From Nitriliruptoraceae bacterium (GTDB taxonomy: Bacteria > Actinomycetota > Nitriliruptoria > Nitriliruptorales > Nitriliruptoraceae), in contig SKTG01000250.1 of the NCBI GenBank assembly GCA_007118045.1, positions 1-9,841 on the forward strand: 9,841 nt of DNA, in the 5' to 3' direction. Shown here piece by piece: positions 1-6,777 of this stretch. The notes under the pieces are model-generated. The model saw only the letters and a list, made by a program, of their open reading frames with translations. It was not told the DNA's origin and did no database searches. A program made the position numbers and the translations under genes. Every line of letters begins with the position of its first letter. Positions within the stretch are counted from its first letter, which is position 1.

Positions 1-1225
<1,225 letters not shown>

Positions 1226-1229
<4 letters not shown>

Positions 1230-1480
1230 ACCGGGACGACCCAGCCGCCACACCCGGCCGGCAGGCCGGCGGAGACGAGGTACCCCGGCTCGTCGTCTCC
1301 CGAGGGGGGCGACCGTCAACGGAGCAGCTCGCCGCGCTGGTCGTCGCGCTCACCCCGAGCGGTGCGCCGCCACCCCCCTCGCAGCCGCCCGCATGGCGAC
1401 GCGCCGCGCTGGCCGAGGGGCTGGGTCGGCCGGTGGCACTGGACGCCCCCGACCTCGCCTTCCAGGCGCGGCGCACCTGA
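1226..1480 (+). CDS. accE: Acyl-CoA carboxylase epsilon subunit (AccE-like)
   Basis: Small (84 aa) protein starting with GTG inside the stop region of the beta gene. The N-terminal half carries the AccE pattern: a hydrophobic strand plus RG (PRLVVSRGGRPS) followed by an amphipathic helix (TEQLAALVVALTP). After a Pro-rich linker comes PAWRRAALAEGLGR, resembling the Trp/Arg-rich tail of family members. In actinobacteria such 60-90 aa subunits bind the beta hexamer and stimulate holo-carboxylase assembly and activity. The family is poorly conserved, so the call rests on size, the N-terminal pattern and the position directly after the beta gene. The start is set by the overlap; no other start fits as well. 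Confidence 0.78.
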
Positions 1481-1483
1481 TCA

Positions 1484-1501
1484 GCCGGCCGCGCGGCCGG
1501 C
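1484..1501. terminator. Palindromic hairpin between convergent genes
   Basis: Perfect 18-bp palindrome GCCGGCCGCGCGGCCGGC, a 7-bp G/C stem with a GCGC loop. It lies in the 22-bp gap between the convergent ends of accE (stop 1478-1480) and the cupredoxin gene (stop 1503-1505). It reads the same on both strands, so it could end transcription from both sides. No T-run follows on either strand, which is common for actinobacterial terminators but makes the call less certain. Confidence 0.5.
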
Positions 1502-1502
1502 C

Positions 1503-2009
1503 TCAGCCGGCCGCGGGGTCGAGCTCCTGGTCACGGTCGACGTCGGTCTCGCCCATCTCCTGCGCGTTCTCGAGCTCCTCCTCGGTGGCGTACACCGTGA
1601 TGGTGCTCTCCATGCCCGCCGCACGGTGACCGGGGACGTCGCAGATGATCGTCCACTCGCCGGCGAAGACGTTGACGGTCGCGGTGTCCTCCTCGCCGCC
1701 GTCGGCCTCCACGATCTCCGAGCCCTCGGCGGCGCCCAGCACGATCAGGTTGTGGAACGCGTCGCTGACGTTGATCCCGGTGATCTCCACCTCGCCGGTG
1801 ACCGCCGCCGTCTCGGTCACCTCGAAGTAGAAGTTGCCCATCTCGACCTCCATCGAGCCGCCCGGGCCGACCGGCTGGATGTCGTCGCAGCCCTCCTCAC
1901 CGGGCGGGCACTCCAGCGCCTGCGCCTCGACGGCGCCGTCCGGGACGTCGCTGCAGGCCGCCAGCAACAGCGCGGCCGTGGCGAGCGTGCCGAGGGTCGA
2001 GCGGCGCAC
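1503..2009 (-). CDS. Cupredoxin-domain lipoprotein (first of a tandem pair by coordinate)
   Basis: Exported, lipid-anchored blue-copper-type protein of 168 aa. I chose the GTG at 2009-2007 because AGGAGG lies 5 nt upstream (2020-2015) and the product then begins with a lipoprotein signal peptide: VRR, a hydrophobic stretch, lipobox LLAAC with Cys19 as the lipidation site. An upstream start at 2099 in the same frame would bury the signal peptide. The single cupredoxin domain has the four type-1 copper ligands in order: His86 (AFHNLIV) and Cys123, His128, Met133 in CDVPGHRAAGM, giving C-x4-H-x4-M as in rusticyanin. Cys34 and Cys41 could form a disulfide. The mature part has about 36 Asp/Glu against two Arg and no Lys. 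The likely role is extracytoplasmic electron transfer or copper binding; the partner is unknown. It lies 117 bp downstream of its paralogue and is probably cotranscribed with it. Confidence 0.85.
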   Translation of the reverse strand: MRRSTLGTLATAALLLAACSDVPDGAVEAQALECPPGEEGCDDIQPVGPGGSMEVEMGNFYFEVTETAAVTGEVEITGINVSDAFHNLIVLGAAEGSEIVEADGGEEDTATVNVFAGEWTIICDVPGHRAAGMESTITVYATEEELENAQEMGETDVDRDQELDPAAG

Positions 2010-2029
2010 GTGGGCCTCCTGGTGCCGGG

Positions 2030-2046
2030 CCGGCCTCTCGGGCCGG
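2030..2046 (-). other. Small hairpin in the gap between the two cupredoxin genes
   Basis: Inverted repeat CCGGCC-TCTCG-GGCCGG, a 6-bp G/C stem with a 5-nt loop. It ends about 10 nt upstream of the AGGAGG ribosome binding site of the 1503-2009 gene. In a transcript from the upstream cupredoxin gene it could act as a partial terminator or stabilise one mRNA segment. Function is inferred only from position, and short G/C hairpins arise easily at this base composition. Confidence 0.3.
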
Positions 2047-2126
2047 GGACGCGTCGTGACGAGGTCGCTCGGAGGGTACCGACCGGCGGCGCACGTCACC
2101 CAACCGGCTCGACCTACGAGCTCGAC

Positions 2127-2492
2127 CTAGGAGACGGTCAACGTGCCCCGCATGGTCGACTCGTGCCCGGGGATCGTGCACACGTAGGTGTACTCACCCT
2201 CCTCGAGCTCGATCGAGCCGGTGACGGTCTCGTTGGCCGCGCACTCGGCCACCTCCTCGTCGAGCTCCTCGATCACGAGGTTGTGGTTGACGTTCTCGCA
2301 GACGAGCTCGAACTCGACGGTGCCGGCCTCGGCCTCGAGCTCCTCGACGTCCCACACGAGCGCGTCCTCGCCGACGACGGTGAGCGCGTCCTCGCTGGTG
2401 GCTTCGCCGCCCTCCTCGGCCCCACCGCACGCGGCGAGAAGCAGGGCCGCGGTCACGGCAACGGTCAGGGAGCGCTTGCGGGTGCGGAACAT
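2127..2492 (-). CDS. Small hyperacidic cupredoxin-domain lipoprotein (plastocyanin/azurin-like)
   Basis: A 121-aa lipid-anchored single-domain cupredoxin. The ATG at 2492-2490 has AAGGA 5 nt upstream (2502-2498). The N-terminus is basic (MFRTRKR), then hydrophobic, then lipobox LLAAC with Cys22. Copper ligands are His70 (VNHNLVIE) and Cys105, His110, Met114 in CTIPGHESTM. The C-x4-H-x3-M spacing is azurin-like and differs by one residue from the neighbouring paralogue. Cys65 and Cys84 may form a disulfide. By hand count the 100-residue mature part holds 27 Asp/Glu, one Arg and no Lys. A mobile or membrane-tethered electron carrier, or copper buffering, is the family-level expectation; no partner oxidase or reductase is in the window. 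It is first in a probable two-gene transcript and is transcribed divergently from accA. Confidence 0.85.
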   Translation of the reverse strand: MFRTRKRSLTVAVTAALLLAACGGAEEGGEATSEDALTVVGEDALVWDVEELEAEAGTVEFELVCENVNHNLVIEELDEEVAECAANETVTGSIELEEGEYTYVCTIPGHESTMRGTLTVS

Positions 2493-2567
2493 GGTCGTCC
2501 TTGCAGCCAGGGAAGGGGATCCACGGGTGGCGGTGCGGCGAACGGGTGACCCACCGTCGACCGACCT

Positions 2568-2591
2568 CGCTCGTGAACGGGTTCACGAGCG
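2568..2591. promoter_or_regulatory. Perfect 24-bp palindrome, candidate operator
   Basis: CGCTCGTGAAC and GTTCACGAGCG are exact 11-nt inverted arms around a GG spacer. The 2-nt spacer would make a strained RNA hairpin, and neither gene ends nearby, so a dimeric-repressor site (TetR-like length) is more likely than a terminator. It begins about 10 nt downstream of the minus-strand TACGCT candidate, i.e. around the expected start of the cupredoxin transcript. The binding protein is unknown. Confidence 0.55.
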
Positions 2592-2640
2592 GTTCGGCAC
2601 AGCGTACGCCCTGGCCTGGTGCCGACCGACCATCCCCACC

Positions 2641-2723
2641 GCGGTAGCGGAGCGGCGGCGGGCCCACCTGCGGGCGGCGGGGGGCGGTTCCCAGTGGCGG
2701 GCTCACTAGGCTCCCGCTACCGC
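2641..2723. repeat. Long-range 10-bp inverted repeat upstream of accA
   Basis: GCGGTAGCGG at 2641-2650 and its exact reverse complement CCGCTACCGC at 2714-2723 are separated by 63 nt. The right arm lies 17 nt before the accA ATG, just after the TAGGCT candidate -10. It could be a pair of operator half-sites, the base of a leader stem, or chance in GC-rich DNA. Confidence 0.35.
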
Positions 2724-2740
2724 TGTCACGAGGACGCCCG

Positions 2741-4513
2741 ATGTTCGACGCCGTGCTGATCGCCAACCGCGGGGAGATCGCGATCCGGATCGCTCGGGCG
2801 TGCCACGAGCTCGGGGTGCGCAGCGTCGCCGTCTACAGCGAGATCGACCGCGACGCGCCGCACGTGCGGGCCGCCGACGAGGCCCACCTGCTCGGCCCGA
2901 CCCCCGCGGCGCAGTCCTACCTGGCCATCGACCGGATCCTGGCGGTCGCGGCGGAGGCCGGGGTCGACGCGATCCATCCCGGATACGGGTTCCTGGCGGA
3001 GAACGCCGGGTTCGCCCGCGCGGTGGCCGAGGCCGGCCTCACCTTCGTGGGGCCGCCTCCCGATGCGATCGAGCGGATGGGCGACAAGCTGTCCGCTCGA
3101 GCCGTCGCCCTGGCCGCGGACGTGCCCGTCGTCCCCGGCACGGAGGAGCCGACCGGCGAGGCCGAGGAGGCCATCCGCTTCGGTGAGGAGCACGGTTACC
3201 CCGTCGCGGTCAAGGCGATGTTCGGGGGCGGCGGTCGGGGCATGAAGGTCGTCCACTCGAGCGCGGAGATGCGCGACGCCCTCGAAGCCGCGGCACGCGA
3301 GGCCGAGGCCGCGTTCGGGCGGGGCGAGTGCTACCTCGAGCGCTACCTCGAGCGACCGCGCCACGTGGAGATCCAGGTGCTGGCGGACCTCGACGGGACC
3401 GTGATCCACCTGGGTGAGCGCGACTGCTCGCTGCAACGCCGCCACCAGAAGCTCGTCGAGGAGGCGCCGGCGCCCGGGATCGACCCGCAGCTGCGCACCG
3501 CCATGGGACAGGCGGCCATCCGGGTCGCCCGCGAGATGGGCTACACCAACGCCGGCACCTGCGAGTTCCTGCTCGAACCGCCGGCCGAGCCCGGCGGAGA
3601 CGCGAGCTTCTACTTCCTGGAGATGAACACCCGGCTCCAGGTCGAGCACCCGGTCACGGAGCTGGTGACGGGCATCGACCTCGCCCAGGAGCAGCTGCGC
3701 ATCGCCTCGGGCGAGGGCATGGGCTACCGCCAGGAGGACGTCGAGCTGTCCGGCCACGCCATCGAGGTGCGCATCAACGCGGAGGAACCCGCCGCGGGCT
3801 TCGTGCCGACGCCGGGCCCGATCGGCACGCTCACGCCACCGCTCGGGCCCTGGGTGCGCTTCGACACGGGCGCGGAATCGGGCTACACCGTCCCGCGCGA
3901 CTACGACTCGATGATCGCGAAGCTGATCGTCTGGGGCGCGGACCGCGATGCCGCGCGGGCCCGGATGCGCCGCGCCCTCGACGAGCTCGTGCTCGACGGG
4001 ATCCCGACCACGGTGCCCTTCCACCGCCTGGCGATGCGCCACGAGCAGTTCGCGGCCGGCGAACACTCGACGGCGTCGGTCGAACGGGAGTGGGACCTGT
4101 CAGAGCTGACCCCGCAGGCGCCGGCCCAGGCCGCCGAGGAGACGCCGGCCCCCTCCCGCCGCGTGACGGTGGAGGTCGCCGGTCGCCGTCTCGAGGTGAC
4201 CGTCTTCGGTGAGCTCGCGGCCGCGTCGAACGGCGGCGCCACCGCCCGGCGGACCCGGCGGGCCGGGAGCGGCAGCCGGGCCGTGACCGTCGCGACCGAG
4301 GATCTCGTCGCGCCGATGCAGGGCACGGTCGTGAAGTACGCCGTGGCCGCCGGTGACGCGGTGGCGGCCGGGGACACGGTGGTCGTGCTCGAAGCGATGA
4401 AGATGGAGAACACGATCGCCGCCCACCGCGACGGGGTCGTGGGCGAGCTCCCCTACGGTCCCGGGGACGTCGTTGAGAGCGGGACCGTGCTGGCCCGCAT
4501 CGAGGACGCCTGA
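2741..4513 (+). CDS. accA: Acyl-CoA carboxylase alpha subunit (biotin carboxylase + biotin carboxyl carrier)
   Basis: A 590-aa bifunctional subunit. Biotin carboxylase uses ATP and bicarbonate to carboxylate biotin carried on its own C-terminal domain, and the carboxyl is then passed to the beta subunit (1-1229). In order: N-terminal domain LIANRGEIAIRI (residues 6-17); ATP-grasp glycine loop FGGGGRGMK (161-169); HVEIQVLAD and ERDCSLQRRHQKLVEE; catalytic EMNTRLQVEHPVTE starting at Glu294; BC C-terminal domain to about 450; a linker of about 60 residues rich in Ala, Arg and Pro; and the BCCP domain with EAMKMEN, Lys554 being the biotinylation site 36 residues from the end. Length matches actinobacterial AccA3/PccA (about 590-600). 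The ATG has CGAGGA 6 nt upstream. It is separated from beta-epsilon by the opposite-strand cupredoxin pair, so it must have its own promoter. Confidence 0.95.
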   Translation: MFDAVLIANRGEIAIRIARACHELGVRSVAVYSEIDRDAPHVRAADEAHLLGPTPAAQSYLAIDRILAVAAEAGVDAIHPGYGFLAENAGFARAVAEAGLTFVGPPPDAIERMGDKLSARAVALAADVPVVPGTEEPTGEAEEAIRFGEEHGYPVAVKAMFGGGGRGMKVVHSSAEMRDALEAAAREAEAAFGRGECYLERYLERPRHVEIQVLADLDGTVIHLGERDCSLQRRHQKLVEEAPAPGIDPQLRTAMGQAAIRVAREMGYTNAGTCEFLLEPPAEPGGDASFYFLEMNTRLQVEHPVTELVTGIDLAQEQLRIASGEGMGYRQEDVELSGHAIEVRINAEEPAAGFVPTPGPIGTLTPPLGPWVRFDTGAESGYTVPRDYDSMIAKLIVWGADRDAARARMRRALDELVLDGIPTTVPFHRLAMRHEQFAAGEHSTASVEREWDLSELTPQAPAQAAEETPAPSRRVTVEVAGRRLEVTVFGELAAASNGGATARRTRRAGSGSRAVTVATEDLVAPMQGTVVKYAVAAGDAVAAGDTVVVLEAMKMENTIAAHRDGVVGELPYGPGDVVESGTVLARIEDA

Positions 4514-4515
4514 GC

Positions 4516-4549
4516 CGACGGCCCCGTGCCGGACCTCAGCTGGCCGTCG
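4516..4549. terminator. Possible terminator stem at convergent gene ends
   Basis: CGACGGCC (4516-4523) and GGCCGTCG (4542-4549) are exact 8-nt inverted arms with an 18-nt loop. They begin 3 nt after the accA stop and run into the last codons of the opposing gene (stop 4536-4538). The position fits a terminator for accA, but the loop is long and no T-run follows. Confidence 0.35.
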
Positions 4550-5228
4550 TGGTCCGCTCACGGAGCCCGCGCATGATCTCCACGTCCGGGAACGTGCGCA
4601 GCGAACGCTTCAGTTCCGCGAACCCGGGCCAGCGCGCCAGGGCGGCGATCGAGCGGTAGAGCTCGACGGCGTCCTCGTCGGAGGGCAGCTCCGAGATGAC
4701 CGGTCCGAAGAACGCCGGCCCGTCCGGCGGCCTGAACGACAGGACGGGCGTGCCGACGTCCTCGCCGGCCCGCTCGAGGGCCTCCTGCGTCTCCGCGCGG
4801 ACCAGCTCGTCGTGGTGCTCGCGGTCGGCAGCCTCGGCCAGCTCGAGCGGGAGCCCGGCGGCCTCCAGGATCGCCTCCAGGTCCGGCCCGGGCGCCTGGA
4901 AGGCCAGGATGGCCTCGAAGCCCTCGCCCTCCGGCGGGTCGACCTCCCACAGGTGCTCACCCATGTGGCGGTACAGCTCCCCGACCGCGGCGTCGCCGTG
5001 CTCCTCGCGCGTGGCGGCGGCGACCCGCAGCAGCCGTGTCCCCTGCCGGTGCACCTCGGGGTAGTGGCGCGGCCGGCCCTCGTAGCCCAGTGGCTCGTTG
5101 AGGAACCGCAGCGAGATGAAGCGGTAGCCGACCTCCAGACCCTCGAGGCGTTGGACCTGGCGGACGAACTTGGACGTCTGCCAGCAGAACGGGCAGACGG
5201 GGTCGAAGAACAGTTCGAGGTCGGGCAC
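4536..5228 (-). CDS. DsbA-fold thiol oxidoreductase, Rv2466c (mycothiol-dependent nitroreductase) family
   Basis: A 230-aa cytosolic protein with no signal peptide. The thioredoxin-fold active site FFDPVCPFCW (Cys12-Pro-Phe-Cys15) follows the first strand, an all-helical insertion spans about 60-155, and the cis-Pro loop is GEDVGTPVLSF (Thr160-Pro161), followed by FFGPVISELP and GFAELKRS. These blocks match what I recall of Mycobacterium tuberculosis Rv2466c, a SigH-regulated mycothiol-dependent reductase whose active site is CPWC; here Phe replaces Trp. The start is GTG at 5228-5226 with AGGAG 5 nt upstream. It lies 66 bp downstream of lpdA on the same strand and may share its transcript. 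Mycothiol as the partner is a family-level inference. Other possibilities are a FrnE-like disulfide isomerase or 2-hydroxychromene-2-carboxylate isomerase-like member, but the GTP and FFGPV blocks favour Rv2466c. Confidence 0.85.
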   Translation of the reverse strand: MPDLELFFDPVCPFCWQTSKFVRQVQRLEGLEVGYRFISLRFLNEPLGYEGRPRHYPEVHRQGTRLLRVAAATREEHGDAAVGELYRHMGEHLWEVDPPEGEGFEAILAFQAPGPDLEAILEAAGLPLELAEAADREHHDELVRAETQEALERAGEDVGTPVLSFRPPDGPAFFGPVISELPSDEDAVELYRSIAALARWPGFAELKRSLRTFPDVEIMRGLRERTTTAS

Positions 5229-5294
5229 GGGAACTCCTGGGGATCGGTCGTCAACGCGGCTTCGGAGCCGGAGCCGGCGCGTCGCACCGGTCGT

Positions 5295-6710
5295 TCAGTG
5301 CGCGATCGCGCGGCCCGGGTCCAACCGCGACATCAGCATGCGGGCGCACTCCGCGACGGAGCCGGCCATGGACGGGTAGATGGTCAGCGTCTGTGCGAAC
5401 TGCGCCACCGACAGCCGGTTCTGCACGGCCAGTGCCAACGGCTGGATCAGGTCGCTGGCGCGGTTGGAGACCACGACACCGCCGACCACGGTGCCCGACC
5501 CGACCATGGCGTGCACCTTCACGAAGCCGTCCGTCCCGTGGATCATCTTGGCCCGGGGGTTGCTCGCGAAGTCCAACCGTGCGGTCTCCACGGGGAAGCC
5601 GGCGGCGTCCGCTTCCTGCGGGGACAGGCCCACCGTGGCGACCTCGGGGTCGGTGAAGACGGTCGCGGCGACGGCGTCCCAGCGGATCGGTTGCACGGCC
5701 TCGCCGAGCGCGTGCCACATCGCGGTACGGCCCTGCATCGCGGCGACGGACGCGAGCATCATCCGGCCGGTCACGTCACCGGAGGCGTACAGCCACCCGG
5801 CGCTGGTGCGACCCACGTTGTCGACACGGACCGCTCCGCGCTCGTCGGGCTCGACCCCGACGTGCTCCAGACCGATGCCCTCGGCCGCCGGGACCTGCCC
5901 GACCGTGAAGAGCACGTGGCTGCCGACCACCTCGCCGCCACCCTGCAGGCCGACCACGACCTCGTCCCCGCGACGCTCGCACGCGTCGGCCCGCGAGTTG
6001 CGGGCGATGGTCATGCCCCGGCGCTCGAAGACGTCCTCGATGACCTGGGCCGCGTCGGGGTCCTCCGTCGGCAGGATCAGATCGCGCGAGGACACGAGCG
6101 TCACCTCGGCGCCGAACCGGCAGAAGGCGTTCGCGAACTCCGCACCGGTCGCCCCCGACCCGACCACGATGAGATGCTCCGGGACCTCGGGCAGGCCGTA
6201 GACCTGCTGGCCCACGAGCACCCGTTCCCCGTCGGGTTCGAAGAACGGCAGGATGCGTGCGTACGACCCCGTCGCCAACAGCGCGTGGTCGGCCTCGAGC
6301 TCCTCCACCCCGCCGTCGGCCGTCGTCACCTCGATGCGGTGCGGCGCGACGAAGCGTCCACGGCCACGCAACAGCCGGACACCGCCGTCGGAGATGCGCC
6401 GCTCGATGTCGCGGGACTGGTTGGCACCGAGCTCGAGCACGCCCCTGCCGACCTTCGGGAAGTCGACGACGGTGCGGTCGAGCTCGCCGAGCCCCTCGAT
6501 CTGGACGCCCATCCGGCCGGCGCTCTGCATCCACCCCATCGCCTCCGAGGCGACGATCAACGCCTTGGACGGGACGCAGTCCCAGAGCACGCAGTTGCCG
6601 CCGAGCCCCTCGTCCGCGACGACCGTGACCTCCGCGCCGAGCTCGGCGGCCACCAGAGCGGCCTCGTAGCCGGCGGGCCCACCGCCCAGGATCGCGATCC
6701 GCTGGGTCAC
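5295..6710 (-). CDS. lpdA: Flavoprotein NAD(P)H quinone reductase, LpdA (Rv3303c) family
   Basis: A 471-aa member of the FAD/NAD pyridine nucleotide-disulfide reductase family. It has the N-terminal FAD motif GGGPAG (residues 9-14), GGNCVLWDCVPSK with Cys40 and Cys45 (C-x4-C redox disulfide), the NAD(P) motif GSGATG (184-189), the second FAD motif LYASGDVTG with Asp312, and a C-terminal dimerisation domain. The His-Glu dyad that lipoamide dehydrogenase and glutathione reductase need is absent: the usual HPTxxE segment reads YPSMAGSVAE (445-454). The same replacement is found in mycobacterial LpdA, which reduces quinones rather than lipoamide; this argues against a lipoamide dehydrogenase role. 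The start is GTG at 6710-6708 with GAGGA 5 nt upstream. It lies 67 bp after xylA and 66 bp before the Rv2466c-like gene, so cotranscription is possible. The physiological substrate is unproven. Confidence 0.88.
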   Translation of the reverse strand: MTQRIAILGGGPAGYEAALVAAELGAEVTVVADEGLGGNCVLWDCVPSKALIVASEAMGWMQSAGRMGVQIEGLGELDRTVVDFPKVGRGVLELGANQSRDIERRISDGGVRLLRGRGRFVAPHRIEVTTADGGVEELEADHALLATGSYARILPFFEPDGERVLVGQQVYGLPEVPEHLIVVGSGATGAEFANAFCRFGAEVTLVSSRDLILPTEDPDAAQVIEDVFERRGMTIARNSRADACERRGDEVVVGLQGGGEVVGSHVLFTVGQVPAAEGIGLEHVGVEPDERGAVRVDNVGRTSAGWLYASGDVTGRMMLASVAAMQGRTAMWHALGEAVQPIRWDAVAATVFTDPEVATVGLSPQEADAAGFPVETARLDFASNPRAKMIHGTDGFVKVHAMVGSGTVVGGVVVSNRASDLIQPLALAVQNRLSVAQFAQTLTIYPSMAGSVAECARMLMSRLDPGRAIAH

Positions 6711-6777
6711 ACGGGTCCTCTCGGCCGGGGACGGGAGGACCGGGACGGTACCCCGCCCGCTCTGCTGTGGGACCGCA

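Larger units (their letters stand above)
2493..2740. promoter_or_regulatory. Divergent control region between cupredoxin and carboxylase alpha genes
   Basis: A 248-bp non-coding stretch that must hold promoters for both directions. TANNNT candidates are TACGCT on the minus strand (2606-2601), facing the cupredoxins, and TAGGCT on the plus strand (2707-2712), facing accA. Neither has a convincing -35 box at 16-19 nt. The region also holds the palindrome at 2568-2591 and the split inverted repeat 2641-2650/2714-2723. A CGAGGA ribosome binding site (2729-2734) lies 6 nt before the accA ATG. No gene is seen here. Confidence 0.5.

Noticed and set aside
2009..2099. Upstream start for the 168-aa cupredoxin lipoprotein
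   Set aside because: It would add about 30 polar, Pro/Arg-rich residues in front of a clear lipoprotein signal peptide, while GTG 2009 has an ideal AGGAGG.
1362..2549. 395-codon plus-strand open frame over the cupredoxin genes
   Set aside because: It overlaps accE in another frame and both cupredoxin genes in antisense, and it shows no coding-like pattern. The cupredoxins have signal peptides, copper ligands and ribosome sites.
2568..2591. LexA (SOS) box
   Set aside because: Actinobacterial LexA sites need GAAC-N4-GTTC; here the spacing is GAAC-N2-GTTC.
2726..4066. 446-codon minus-strand open frame opposite accA
   Set aside because: Antisense shadow of the biotin carboxylase gene; composition is Arg/His/Leu/Gly-rich with no family features.
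5295..6710. Dihydrolipoamide dehydrogenase (E3) of a 2-oxoacid dehydrogenase complex
   Set aside because: The C-terminal His-Glu dyad needed for dithiol chemistry is replaced by Tyr-Pro-Ser and following residues, and no E1/E2 genes are nearby; the LpdA quinone reductase group fits better.
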